Below, piece by piece: positions 7,426 through 14,429 of a stretch of DNA of 20,288 bases. The position numbers were made by a program, and so were the translations under genes. Source of the stretch: Puniceispirillum sp965657105 (GTDB taxonomy: Bacteria; Pseudomonadota; Alphaproteobacteria; Puniceispirillales; Puniceispirillaceae). Each line of letters opens with the position of its first letter. Positions within the stretch are counted from its first letter, which is position 1. Below the pieces are notes generated by a model. That model searched no databases, was not told the DNA's origin, and worked only from the letters and a program-made list of their open reading frames with translations. The stretch is taken from positions 1-20,288 of the forward strand of contig NZ_CBFHNB010000042.1 in assembly GCF_965657105.1 (NCBI RefSeq). Direction: 5' to 3'.

Positions 7426-7887
7426 ATGACTTCGATAACATCAAAAACAAAAACCACTTCCGAGTCAGCGTCGCCAGGTCTGTTACCCGAGGGGTACCGG
7501 CCAAGTGATAGCGAAGAGTTCATGAATCCGATGCAGTTGCTGTATTTCCGCAAAAAGCTGGAAGATTGGCGTGCCGAATTGATTGACGAAGCTGGTGCCA
7601 CAATTTCAGGATTGTCACAGGAAAATCTGCATCAACCAGATCAAATGGATCGAGCACAAATTGAAAGCAACGCCGCGCTTGATCTGCGCACGCGGGATCG
7701 TGAGCGTAAGTTACTGCAGAAAATCGAAGCGGCTCTGCGCCGGATCGATGAGGGTAGCTATGGCTATTGTGTTGAAACCGATGAACCGATCAATCTGCGC
7801 CGTCTGGAAGCGCGTCCGATTGCCTCATTGAGCCTGCATGCCCAGGAACAGCATGAGCGCATGGAACGTGTGCATCGCGACGATTAA
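7426..7887 (+). CDS. dksA: RNA polymerase-binding transcription factor DksA
   Basis: DksA enters the RNA polymerase secondary channel and, with ppGpp, adjusts rRNA and amino-acid gene transcription. 153 residues: a variable N-terminus (1-28), a coiled-coil hairpin (about 33-108) with the functional tip DQMDRA (Asp72, Asp75, Ala77), the turn LRTRDRERKLL, and the globular end YGYCVETDEPINLRRLEARPI. Only one cysteine (C115) remains of the four zinc-ligand cysteines of E. coli DksA. This is usual for alphaproteobacterial DksA, of which the Rhodobacter sphaeroides protein is a functional example. The start is the first ATG, with TAGG eight bases upstream. Confidence 0.94.
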   Translation: MTSITSKTKTTSESASPGLLPEGYRPSDSEEFMNPMQLLYFRKKLEDWRAELIDEAGATISGLSQENLHQPDQMDRAQIESNAALDLRTRDRERKLLQKIEAALRRIDEGSYGYCVETDEPINLRRLEARPIASLSLHAQEQHERMERVHRDD

Positions 7888-7951
7888 CGTTTCAGCCATC
7901 TTTCATTACTTATAGTCATGACGCGTTCCTGATCGACCCGATTGGGTGGGC

Positions 7952-7989
7952 ATCCCTATAAATTATGCGGATCCCTATAAATTATGCGG
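7952..7989 (+). repeat. Perfect 19-bp tandem duplication
   Basis: Two adjacent identical copies of ATCCCTATAAATTATGCGG (7952-7970 and 7971-7989). A partial third relative, ATCCCTATAATTTA, lies at 12278-12291 just after alaS in the same orientation. Function unknown. Confidence 0.85.
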
Positions 7990-8048
7990 GTCAAGGTATG
8001 TTTGGCTGCGCCAATTATTGCCATTACTGTCCAAAATCATAAAAAAGA

Positions 8049-8063
8049 GAACAAAAAGTGAAA
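8049..8063 (+). promoter_or_regulatory. LexA (SOS) box 1 upstream of recA
   Basis: GAAC-AAAAAGT-GAAA, one mismatch from the alphaproteobacterial LexA site GAAC-N7-GAAC (the same as GTTC-N7-GTTC). It lies just upstream of the recA -35 hexamer. Confidence 0.55.
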
Positions 8064-8069
8064 ATGTTC

Positions 8070-8098
8070 TTGAAATAGGAACAAAAACAGCACAAAAT
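8070..8098 (+). promoter_or_regulatory. Sigma70-type promoter of recA
   Basis: TTGAAA at 8070-8075, 17-bp spacer, CAAAAT at 8093-8098. The expected transcript start is near 8105, giving a leader of about 94 nt. The placement of a LexA-like box inside the spacer supports this as the SOS-controlled promoter. Confidence 0.5.
8079..8093 (+). promoter_or_regulatory. LexA (SOS) box 2 in the recA promoter spacer
   Basis: GAAC-AAAAACA-GCAC, one mismatch from GAAC-N7-GAAC. It begins exactly 30 bp after box 1, about three helical turns, and lies between the -35 and -10 elements where bound LexA would block RNA polymerase. Confidence 0.5.
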
Positions 8099-8134
8099 GA
8101 AATCATGATGAATTTTTTACCGGTAATGTCAAAA

Positions 8135-8156
8135 GGTTCATTGAACCAAAATTTGG
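8135..8156 (+). promoter_or_regulatory. Overlapping palindromes in the recA leader
   Basis: GGTTCATTGAACC (8135-8147) is a perfect palindrome around a central T. It shares its last two bases with CCAAAATTTGG (8146-8156). The two hairpins exclude each other. They lie in the untranslated leader, about 40-60 nt before the recA start. Role unknown. Confidence 0.35.
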
Positions 8157-8198
8157 ACATGGACAGTACCGGGTAGCTATGCAACATGGAGGCATGAA

Positions 8199-9302
8199 AT
8201 GGCTGGTGTAGTGGTGGATATGAAAATGAAACAAAGTGACAAGAATCAGGCGCTGGAAGCGGCAATCGGACAGATTGAAAAGGCGTTTGGCAAGGGGTCA
8301 GTGATGAAACTGGGCCAACGGGAATCGGCAGTTGATGTGCAGTCGATTTCAACAGGGTCATTGGGGCTGGATATCGGCCTTGGTATTGGTGGCTTCCCGA
8401 AAGGCCGGATCGTTGAGATATATGGCCCTGAATCTTCTGGTAAAACAACCCTAGCATTGCATGCGGTTGCCGAAGCCCAGAAAGAAGGCGGTAACTGCGC
8501 CTTTGTTGATGCCGAACATGCGCTGGATCCAGCCTATGCGAAAAAGCTGGGCGTTAATATCGATGATCTGCTGATTTCACAGCCGGATGCGGGTGAACAG
8601 GCGCTGGAAATTGCCGATACGCTGGTGCGTTCGGGCGCCATTGATGTGCTGGTTGTTGATTCGGTGGCGGCTTTGGTGCCCCGTGCAGAACTTGAAGGTG
8701 AGATGGGTGACCATCATGTCGGCTTGCAAGCCCGTCTAATGAGTCAGGCTCTACGTAAATTGACTTCGTCAATAGCCCGGTCGAATTGTCTGGTTATCTT
8801 CATTAACCAGATACGTTTGAAAATTGGCGTGATGTTTGGTAATCCGGAAACAACAACAGGCGGTAACGCGCTAAAATTCTACGCTTCGGTTCGTCTTGAT
8901 ATTCGCCGTATCGGCGCGATCAAGGATCGTGATGAAGTGGTTGGTAACCAGACTCGTGTCAAAGTTGTCAAAAACAAGGTCGCAGCACCGTTCCGTACGG
9001 TCGAGTTTGATATCATGTATGGTGAAGGCATTTCTAAAATGGGTGAGCTTCTTGACCTTGGCGTTGCCGCAGGCATCGTTGAAAAGTCGGGTGCCTGGAT
9101 TTCCTATAAGGGTGATCGATTGGGGCAAGGGCGTGAAAATGCCAAAAATTTCTTGCGTGAGAATGCCGAAATAGCAAATGAGATCGAAAGTTCGATCCGC
9201 CAAAATGCCGGACTTGTTGGCGACGCAATGCTTGATAATTCGATTGCTGACTCACCAGAGGCTGATGTGCCTGAGTCCCCGGACACACCGCTTGACGCGT
9301 AA
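8199..9302 (+). CDS. recA: Recombinase RecA
   Basis: ATP-dependent strand-exchange protein for homologous recombination and the co-protease that triggers LexA self-cleavage. 367 residues, a little longer than the usual 345-360. Walker A GPESSGKTT at 76-84, Walker B-like LVVDSVAALVP, loop L1 EGEMGDHHVGLQARLMSQALRK in recognisable form, loop L2 FGNPETTTGGNALKFYASVR, and an acidic C-terminal tail ending ADVPESPDTPLDA. The start ATG at 8199 has GGAGG six bases upstream. The SOS boxes and promoter upstream and the strong terminator downstream make it a single-gene unit. The recA-alaS order is conserved in many alphaproteobacteria. Confidence 0.98.
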   Translation: MAGVVVDMKMKQSDKNQALEAAIGQIEKAFGKGSVMKLGQRESAVDVQSISTGSLGLDIGLGIGGFPKGRIVEIYGPESSGKTTLALHAVAEAQKEGGNCAFVDAEHALDPAYAKKLGVNIDDLLISQPDAGEQALEIADTLVRSGAIDVLVVDSVAALVPRAELEGEMGDHHVGLQARLMSQALRKLTSSIARSNCLVIFINQIRLKIGVMFGNPETTTGGNALKFYASVRLDIRRIGAIKDRDEVVGNQTRVKVVKNKVAAPFRTVEFDIMYGEGISKMGELLDLGVAAGIVEKSGAWISYKGDRLGQGRENAKNFLRENAEIANEIESSIRQNAGLVGDAMLDNSIADSPEADVPESPDTPLDA

Positions 9303-9357
9303 TGGTCTATGAATCATGGCAATGCGTGCCTGATCGGAAACAATGCAATTGAATTAC

Positions 9358-9391
9358 AAAGCCGGGTTTCCGAAATGGGGACTCGGCTTTT
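9358..9391 (+). terminator. Intrinsic terminator of recA
   Basis: A 14-bp stem with three G-T wobbles: AAAGCCGGGTTTCC pairs with GGGGACTCGGCTTT around the loop GAAAT, followed by a T run. It lies about 55 nt after the recA stop codon. The outer AAAGCCG/CGGCTTT arms would also work on the opposite strand. Confidence 0.88.
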
Positions 9392-9399
9392 CCGTAGCA

Positions 9400-9433
9400 T
9401 TGACATCTTGCATGGATAAGTTGCATAGATAAG
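9400..9433 (+). repeat. 13-bp imperfect tandem repeat next to a consensus -35 hexamer
   Basis: TTGCATGGATAAG (9408-9420) is followed directly by TTGCATAGATAAG (9421-9433), one mismatch. A perfect TTGACA lies at 9400-9405, but the best -10 candidate downstream (CATAGA at 9424) is weak. This could be an upstream promoter for alaS. Confidence 0.4.
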
Positions 9434-9487
9434 TCATATGAATATGTGGGGGAATAAATTTGCAAATAACCCTCTATGAATGCTGAA

Positions 9488-9571
9488 ACACCACGATGAT
9501 TTTGGTGTAACGATTGCCAAAACCACTTCATAATATGAAGATAGACTGGACAGGGCGCCAGCCCAACGGCT
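9488..9571 (+). promoter_or_regulatory. Hairpin cluster upstream of alaS
   Basis: Four short inverted repeats occur in the 137 bp before alaS. These are ACACCA/TGGTGT (9488-9508), a perfect CTTCATA-A-TATGAAG palindrome (9526-9540), and GGGC/GCCC (9553-9564), which competes with AGCC/GGCT (9560-9571). This could be a regulatory leader or binding sites if transcription starts upstream. If the promoter at 9595-9623 is the main one, these lie outside the mRNA. Confidence 0.3.
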
Positions 9572-9594
9572 AAAACGCTTGAACGAACATACTT

Positions 9595-9623
9595 TTAACA
9601 GGCATCAAGACAGCAGGTATAAT
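9595..9623 (+). promoter_or_regulatory. Near-consensus sigma70 promoter abutting the alaS start codon
   Basis: TTAACA at 9595-9600, a 17-bp spacer, and a perfect TATAAT at 9618-9623. The alaS ATG is at 9628, only four bases after the -10 element, so a transcript from this promoter would start at or within the first codons. Confidence 0.5.
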
Positions 9624-9627
9624 TGTG

Positions 9628-12267
9628 ATGGCAAGCGTCAACGATATTCGCGCGACCTTTCTGGAATATTTCAAAGATAACGGACATCAGGTGGTCGATT
9701 CCAGCCCGCTGGTTCCACAAAATGATCCAACGCTCATGTTCACGAACGCTGGCATGGTGCAGTTTAAAAATCTGTTTACCGGTCTGGAAACGCGTGATTA
9801 TGTGCGCGCGGCGACGTCACAGAAATGTGTGCGGGCTGGCGGCAAGCATAATGATCTTGAGAATGTCGGCTATACGGCACGGCATCATACATTTTTCGAA
9901 ATGTTGGGTAACTTTTCTTTTGGTGACTATTTTAAGGAAAATGCCATTGAATTGGCCTGGAACCTGATTACGCGTGAATACGGTCTTGATGCCAGCAAAC
10001 TGCTTGTCACGGTCTATCATGAAGATGATGAAGCCGCTGACCTGTGGAAAAAAATTGCCGGATTGAATGATAACCGCATCATTCGTATTGCAACGTCTGA
10101 TAATTTCTGGGCCATGGGTGATACTGGCCCTTGTGGTCCCTGTTCAGAAATTTTCTATGATCATGGCGATCATATTCCTGGCGGGCCTCCGGGGTCGCCA
10201 GATGAAGATGGTGACCGTTTTATCGAAATCTGGAATCTGGTTTTCATGCAGTTTGAGCAGACTGTTACTGAACGGGTCAATTTGCCAAAGCCTTCGATTG
10301 ATACTGGCATGGGATTGGAGCGGATCGCTGCGGTGCTGCAAGGCAAGCACGATAATTATGATATCGATTTGATGCGAACCTTGATCGAGGCTTCGGCTGA
10401 TGCTGCGAATGTGGCGGCTGATGGTGATCATAATGTATCACACCGTGTTGTTGCTGATCATTTACGGGCGTCGTCATTTCTGATTGCCGATGGGGTTTTG
10501 CCCTCAAATGAAGGGCGTGGTTATGTGTTGCGCCGAATTATGCGCCGGGCCATGCGTCATCTGCATCAGATGGGATGTCAGGATCCAACCATGTGGCGGC
10601 TGGTGCCATCTCTGGTTGCCGAAATGGGCGGGCATTATCCCGAACTTGGACGGGCACAGGCGTTGATCACCGAAACATTGAAGCTGGAAGAAGGCCGGTT
10701 CAAGGAAACGCTTGGGCGTGGCTTGCGCATTCTGAATGATGAGGTGGCAGGCAAGGCCGCTGGCGGTGTGCTAGATGGCAAGACCGCTTTTAAGCTTTAT
10801 GACACCTATGGGTTTCCGCTTGATCTGACACAAGATTTCATGCGCGGCTATGAATGGGATGTTGATTTGGATGGTTTTAATACGGCCATGGAAGCGCAGA
10901 AGGCGGCTGCCCGCAAGGCCTGGAGCGGATCAGGTGATGCCGCCACTGAAAGCGTCTGGCTTGACCTTGGTCAGCAATTAGGCGCAACCGAGTTTCTTGG
11001 CTATAGCACCGATACTGCCGAAGGACAGGTAACAGCATTGGTTCGTGATGGTGCCCCTATCGATAGTGCTGCCGCAGGCGAGGATGTGCAGATTATCACA
11101 AATCAAACACCGTTCTATGCCGAGTCAGGGGGGCAGGTTGGCGATACCGGGGTAATCAGCTGGGCTGATGGTGCGGCGACTGTTACCGATACGTTCAAAA
11201 CGCCAATGGGTATGTTCGTGCATCGGGCGCGCATCACCGAAGGATCGCTAAATGTTGGCAATGATGTCCGGCTGGATATTGATGTTGCGCGGCGGTTGCG
11301 TCTGCGGGCAAACCATTCAGCAACGCATCTTTTACATGAAGCCCTGCGCGAGGTGCTTGGTGACCATGTGGCGCAAAAGGGATCAATGGTTGGACCTGAT
11401 CGGTTGCGGTTCGACTTTTCCCATCCCAAAGCCATGACCGAAGATGAATTGGCGCGCGTTCAGGCGATCGTTAATAGCAGGGTGCAGATGAATTCGGATG
11501 TTTCAACCCGGATCATGACCCCAGAAGCCGCAATCGAGCTTGGGGCATTGGCATTGTTTGGCGAAAAATATGGTGATGAGGTGCGGGTCGTGCAGATGGG
11601 CGGGGAAACTGACATCAAAGGCCGCACGGCTTGGTCAGTCGAACTATGCGGTGGTACGCATGTCAATCGTACGGGTGATATAAGCATTCTGAAAATCATT
11701 GGCGAGTCTGCGGTTGCTGGCGGCGTAAGGCGGATTGAAGCGGTAACGCAGGCGGGTGCGGTTGAATGGATTGACCATCGTGAACAGATTTTGAGCCAAA
11801 CGGCAGAATTGTTGAAAATTGCCCCTGAACAGCTGGCTGAACGTGTCGCCAAACTGCTTGAAGATAATAAGCGCGCCGAGCGTGATATCACCATGATGCG
11901 GCGTAAACTGGCGGCTGGCGGTGATGCTAATAGTGCTGGTTCCGAACAAATAAACGGGATTAATTTTGTTGGTCGCCTTATGGCGGACACGCCAGCGCGC
12001 GAGCTAAAGTCAATGGCTGACGAAATGAAACAGGGGATGGAAAATGCCGTGATCTGTCTTGTGGCTACCGATAGTGGTAAAGCATCGATTGTCGTTGCAG
12101 TGACAGATGATCTGGTGGCAACAAAAAATGCTGTTGATCTTGTGCGTGTCGGATCGGTTGCGCTTGGCGGCGGCGGCGGGGGGGGGCGCCCCGATATGGC
12201 GCAGGCCGGTGGCCCTAATGCAGATGATGCCGAGGCGGCGTTAAAAGCCGTTGCCAGCGCGCTCTAG
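9628..12267 (+). CDS. alaS: Alanine--tRNA ligase
   Basis: Charges tRNA-Ala and edits mischarged Ser/Gly. 879 residues, the normal length. Class II catalytic core with TSQKCVRAGGKHNDLENVG and HHTFFEMLGNFSFGDYFK, class-II motif 3 region DTGMGLERIAAVLQG; editing domain with HSATHLLHEAL and CGGTHVNRTGDI (the His/Cys zinc site); C-Ala domain ending in the glycine-rich GRPDMAQAGG motif. I prefer ATG 9628 (MASVNDIRATF), which matches alphaproteobacterial N-termini; GTG 9625 is in frame and has AGG seven bases upstream. A run of nine G residues (12178-12186) encodes the last part of a seven-glycine stretch. The gene faces icd and shares a terminator with it. Confidence 0.98.
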   Translation: MASVNDIRATFLEYFKDNGHQVVDSSPLVPQNDPTLMFTNAGMVQFKNLFTGLETRDYVRAATSQKCVRAGGKHNDLENVGYTARHHTFFEMLGNFSFGDYFKENAIELAWNLITREYGLDASKLLVTVYHEDDEAADLWKKIAGLNDNRIIRIATSDNFWAMGDTGPCGPCSEIFYDHGDHIPGGPPGSPDEDGDRFIEIWNLVFMQFEQTVTERVNLPKPSIDTGMGLERIAAVLQGKHDNYDIDLMRTLIEASADAANVAADGDHNVSHRVVADHLRASSFLIADGVLPSNEGRGYVLRRIMRRAMRHLHQMGCQDPTMWRLVPSLVAEMGGHYPELGRAQALITETLKLEEGRFKETLGRGLRILNDEVAGKAAGGVLDGKTAFKLYDTYGFPLDLTQDFMRGYEWDVDLDGFNTAMEAQKAAARKAWSGSGDAATESVWLDLGQQLGATEFLGYSTDTAEGQVTALVRDGAPIDSAAAGEDVQIITNQTPFYAESGGQVGDTGVISWADGAATVTDTFKTPMGMFVHRARITEGSLNVGNDVRLDIDVARRLRLRANHSATHLLHEALREVLGDHVAQKGSMVGPDRLRFDFSHPKAMTEDELARVQAIVNSRVQMNSDVSTRIMTPEAAIELGALALFGEKYGDEVRVVQMGGETDIKGRTAWSVELCGGTHVNRTGDISILKIIGESAVAGGVRRIEAVTQAGAVEWIDHREQILSQTAELLKIAPEQLAERVAKLLEDNKRAERDITMMRRKLAAGGDANSAGSEQINGINFVGRLMADTPARELKSMADEMKQGMENAVICLVATDSGKASIVVAVTDDLVATKNAVDLVRVGSVALGGGGGGGRPDMAQAGGPNADDAEAALKAVASAL

Positions 12268-12307
12268 AACGCACCATATCCCTATAATTTACCCACATAG
12301 GCAAAAT

Positions 12308-12336
12308 AAAACCGGCACCAAAAGCATGTCGGTTTT
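12308..12336. terminator. Bidirectional terminator between alaS and icd
   Basis: A 10-bp stem (one G-T wobble) AAAACCGGCA/TGTCGGTTTT with a 9-base loop. Each strand ends its stem in TTTT. It lies 40 nt after the alaS stop and 34 nt after the icd stop, as expected for convergent genes. Confidence 0.85.
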
Positions 12337-12370
12337 AATGCGTTTATACAATTCTCGGTTTAAGTTACTG

Positions 12371-13585
12371 TTATGACATCGCCTTTTGCAGATTCTGGTC
12401 AATCGCATCAAGGAAGCCGTCAGTATCGAGATAAGGTTGTTCCGATGAAATCAGCAATGCCAGATCCTTGGTCATCTGGCCTTTTTCAACAGTGTTGATA
12501 CAGACCTTTTCAACAGTATCGGCAAATGCCGCAACATCAGGCGTTTCGTCGAATTTAGCCCGATAGCTCAAGCCCCGCGTCCAAGCAAAGATTGAGGCAA
12601 TGGGGTTTGTCGATGTGCTTTTACCTTGTTGGTGCTGACGATAATGGCGCGTGACGGTGCCATGTGCCGCTTCGGATTCAACCGTCTTGCCATCAGGCGT
12701 CATCAGCACGGATGTCATCAGACCCAATGATCCAAAACCTTGAGCTACGGTGTCTGACTGCACGTCACCATCATAGTTTTTACAAGCCCAGACAAATCCA
12801 CCATCCCATTTCATGGCACAAGCAACCATATCGTCGATCAAACGATGTTCATAGCTAATGCCGGCATCTTTAAACTTATCTTCAAATTCGCTCTTGAAAA
12901 CCTCTTCGAATAGATCCTTGAAGCGCCCATCATAGGCTTTCAGAATTGTATTCTTGGTCGATAGATAGACTGGCCAGCCAAGATCAAGGCCGTAATTCAT
13001 ACAGGCGCGGGCAAAACCACGAATTGAGTCATCCAAATTATACATCGACATGGCAACGCCACTAGATGGAAAGTCAAACACTTCGCGGGTTACAGCAGGG
13101 CTGCCATCGGCTGGCTGAAAGGTCATGGTCAGCTTGCCAGCGCCTTCGGTCACAAAATCAGTGGCTCGGTACTGATCACCAAAGGCGTGACGGCCAATCA
13201 CAATTGGACGGGTCCAGCCTGGCACCAGACGCGGCACATTCTGACAGATGATTGGCTGGCGGAATACAGTGCCGCCCAGAATGTTGCGGATAGTGCCATT
13301 TGGTGAACGGTACATGCTTTTGAGATTGAATTCTTCAACACGGTCTTCATCTGGTGTGATGGTCGCGCATTTAACGCCAACGCCATATTCCTTGATCGCA
13401 TTGGCGGCGTCGATTGTGATCTGGTCATCTGTTTCATCGCGCTTTTCGATGCCAAGGTCATAATATTTGAGGTCAATATCCAGATAGGGGAAAATGAGCT
13501 TGTCTTTAATTTTCTGCCAGATGATGCGGGTCATTTCATCGCCATCTAATTCGACTACTGGCGTTTTTACCTTAATGCGGGACAT
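12371..13585 (-). CDS. icd: NADP-dependent isocitrate dehydrogenase (eukaryotic-like homodimeric type)
   Basis: TCA-cycle enzyme converting isocitrate to 2-oxoglutarate with NADPH formation. 404 residues. The sequence is of the type II/eukaryotic-like subfamily: VVELDGDEMTRIIW near the N-terminus, KCATITPDEDRVEEF, substrate-binding SPNGTIRNILGGTVFR, DMVACAMKWDGGFVWACKNYDGDVQSD with the metal-binding aspartates, and the NADP-binding EAAHGTVTRHYRQHQ. Start ATG 13585 has GAGGA six to seven bases upstream. A long inverted repeat lies in its leader. It is convergent with alaS. Confidence 0.97.
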   Translation of the reverse strand: MSRIKVKTPVVELDGDEMTRIIWQKIKDKLIFPYLDIDLKYYDLGIEKRDETDDQITIDAANAIKEYGVGVKCATITPDEDRVEEFNLKSMYRSPNGTIRNILGGTVFRQPIICQNVPRLVPGWTRPIVIGRHAFGDQYRATDFVTEGAGKLTMTFQPADGSPAVTREVFDFPSSGVAMSMYNLDDSIRGFARACMNYGLDLGWPVYLSTKNTILKAYDGRFKDLFEEVFKSEFEDKFKDAGISYEHRLIDDMVACAMKWDGGFVWACKNYDGDVQSDTVAQGFGSLGLMTSVLMTPDGKTVESEAAHGTVTRHYRQHQQGKSTSTNPIASIFAWTRGLSYRAKFDETPDVAAFADTVEKVCINTVEKGQMTKDLALLISSEQPYLDTDGFLDAIDQNLQKAMS

Positions 13586-13619
13586 GCTTTTTCCTCAAAA
13601 TTTATCAGGCCGGGGGCTG

Positions 13620-13657
13620 TTACAAGCTGTTTAAATATCTTAAAATTCGGCTTGTAA
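13620..13657 (-). promoter_or_regulatory. Inverted repeat in the icd upstream region
   Basis: TTACAAGC (13620-13627) pairs with GCTTGTAA (13650-13657), extended by one wobble and one G-C pair to 10 bp, with an AT-rich 18-base interior. It begins 35 nt upstream of the icd start. It could be an mRNA leader hairpin or a dimeric operator. Confidence 0.45.
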
Positions 13658-13723
13658 ATATGACTTTTTTTAAGCCCAGAATGGATAAAAAACAAGTGCT
13701 GTGGGTGGATTTACCCCTTAATT

Positions 13724-13758
13724 GGCTAGTTATCGGCTAGTTATTGGCTGGTTGGCTG
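13724..13758 (+). repeat. 11-bp tandem repeat, decaying
   Basis: GGCTAGTTATC (13724-13734) then GGCTAGTTATT (13735-13745), followed by the shortened units GGCTGGTT and GGCTG. It lies between the stop of the LOG gene and the icd upstream region. It looks like a small slippage-derived repeat. Confidence 0.7.
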
Positions 13759-13784
13759 AGAATATCCAATCGCCTGCTCAATTT

Positions 13785-14327
13785 TCAGGCAAATTTATCC
13801 AGATGATTACCCAACTCATCAAGATTCTGCGCGACCTCAAAATGGTTCAAATGGTCATCATGCATAAAGTCATTAGCAATCACCGATTGGAACAGCGCAA
13901 GCAGGTGATCCCAATAGCCATTCTGATTGAGAATGATGATCGGTTTACTATGCTGTTTTAACTGTCGCCAAGTAATGACTTCCATGGTTTCGTCCAACGT
14001 GCCAAGGCCGCCCGGTAAAATGACGAAGGCTGATGATATATCATACATCATTGCCTTTCGTTCATGCATCGTATCAACAACATGCAGATCTTTGACATCA
14101 GGATGCCCGACTTCAATATCATTTAAAAAATGGGGAATAATACCTGTTACATGTCCTTTGCCGGCAATGGTACCATCGGCAACCGCTCCCATCAACCCCA
14201 TCTTGCCACCGCCATAAACAAGTCCAAGGCCGCGTGAAGCCAGCATTTTACCCGTTTCAGTTGCAACATCGCGATAAATTGGATTATTGCCGGTGGCGGC
14301 ACCGGTAAAGACACATATTTTTTTCAT
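13785..14327 (-). CDS. LOG family protein (nucleoside 5'-monophosphate phosphoribohydrolase)
   Basis: Member of the LOG/TIGR00730 family, which splits cytokinin riboside monophosphates or AMP-type nucleotides into free base and ribose 5-phosphate. 180 residues, Rossmann-like fold. Visible signatures: FTGAATGNNP at the N-terminus, LVYGGGKMGLMGAVADG (37-53), MHERK (87-91) and the diagnostic PGGLGTLDE (105-113). No signal peptide. Start ATG 14327 has AGGA seven bases upstream. The natural substrate in bacteria is often not known; older annotations call these lysine decarboxylases, which is not supported. It points toward icd with a gap of 199 bp and is divergent from the LysM gene. Confidence 0.9.
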   Translation of the reverse strand: MKKICVFTGAATGNNPIYRDVATETGKMLASRGLGLVYGGGKMGLMGAVADGTIAGKGHVTGIIPHFLNDIEVGHPDVKDLHVVDTMHERKAMMYDISSAFVILPGGLGTLDETMEVITWRQLKQHSKPIIILNQNGYWDHLLALFQSVIANDFMHDDHLNHFEVAQNLDELGNHLDKFA

Positions 14328-14365
14328 GAAGAAGTCCTGTTGATCGATGGTAACTACGGTATGTA

Positions 14366-14394
14366 TTGAACCTACAGTAATTTAGGATTACGCT
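14366..14394 (+). promoter_or_regulatory. Candidate promoter of the LysM-protein gene
   Basis: TTGAAC (14366-14371), 17-bp spacer, TACGCT (14389-14394) within the 102-bp divergent region. The -10 matches only moderately. Confidence 0.3.
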
Positions 14395-14429
14395 TAAGCT
14401 GTTATTATCACAAAGATGGAATTTAAACC

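Larger units (their letters stand above)
7888..8198. other. dksA-recA intergenic region
   Basis: 311 bp without a gene. From left to right it holds a weak ACCC/GGGT hairpin near 7937-7948 after dksA, a perfect 19-bp tandem duplication (7952-7989), two LexA-like boxes overlapping a recA promoter (8049-8098), and a leader with short palindromes (8117-8126, 8135-8147, 8146-8156). No convincing intrinsic terminator for dksA is visible. Confidence 0.6.

Noticed and set aside
7952..7989. Tandem 19-mer as a CRISPR or iteron array
   Set aside because: Only two copies with no spacer, no cas genes, no replication initiator nearby.
7975..8457. 160-residue minus-strand open frame over the recA promoter and 5' end
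   Set aside because: It runs through the SOS boxes and the antisense of the RecA N-terminus; low complexity with no family signature.
11460..11990. 176-residue minus-strand open frame opposite alaS
   Set aside because: Ser/Arg-rich shadow of the alaS editing domain, no motif.
13785..14327. Lysine decarboxylase
   Set aside because: That is a legacy name for LOG-family proteins; PGGxGTxxE and MHERK indicate a phosphoribohydrolase and there is no PLP site.
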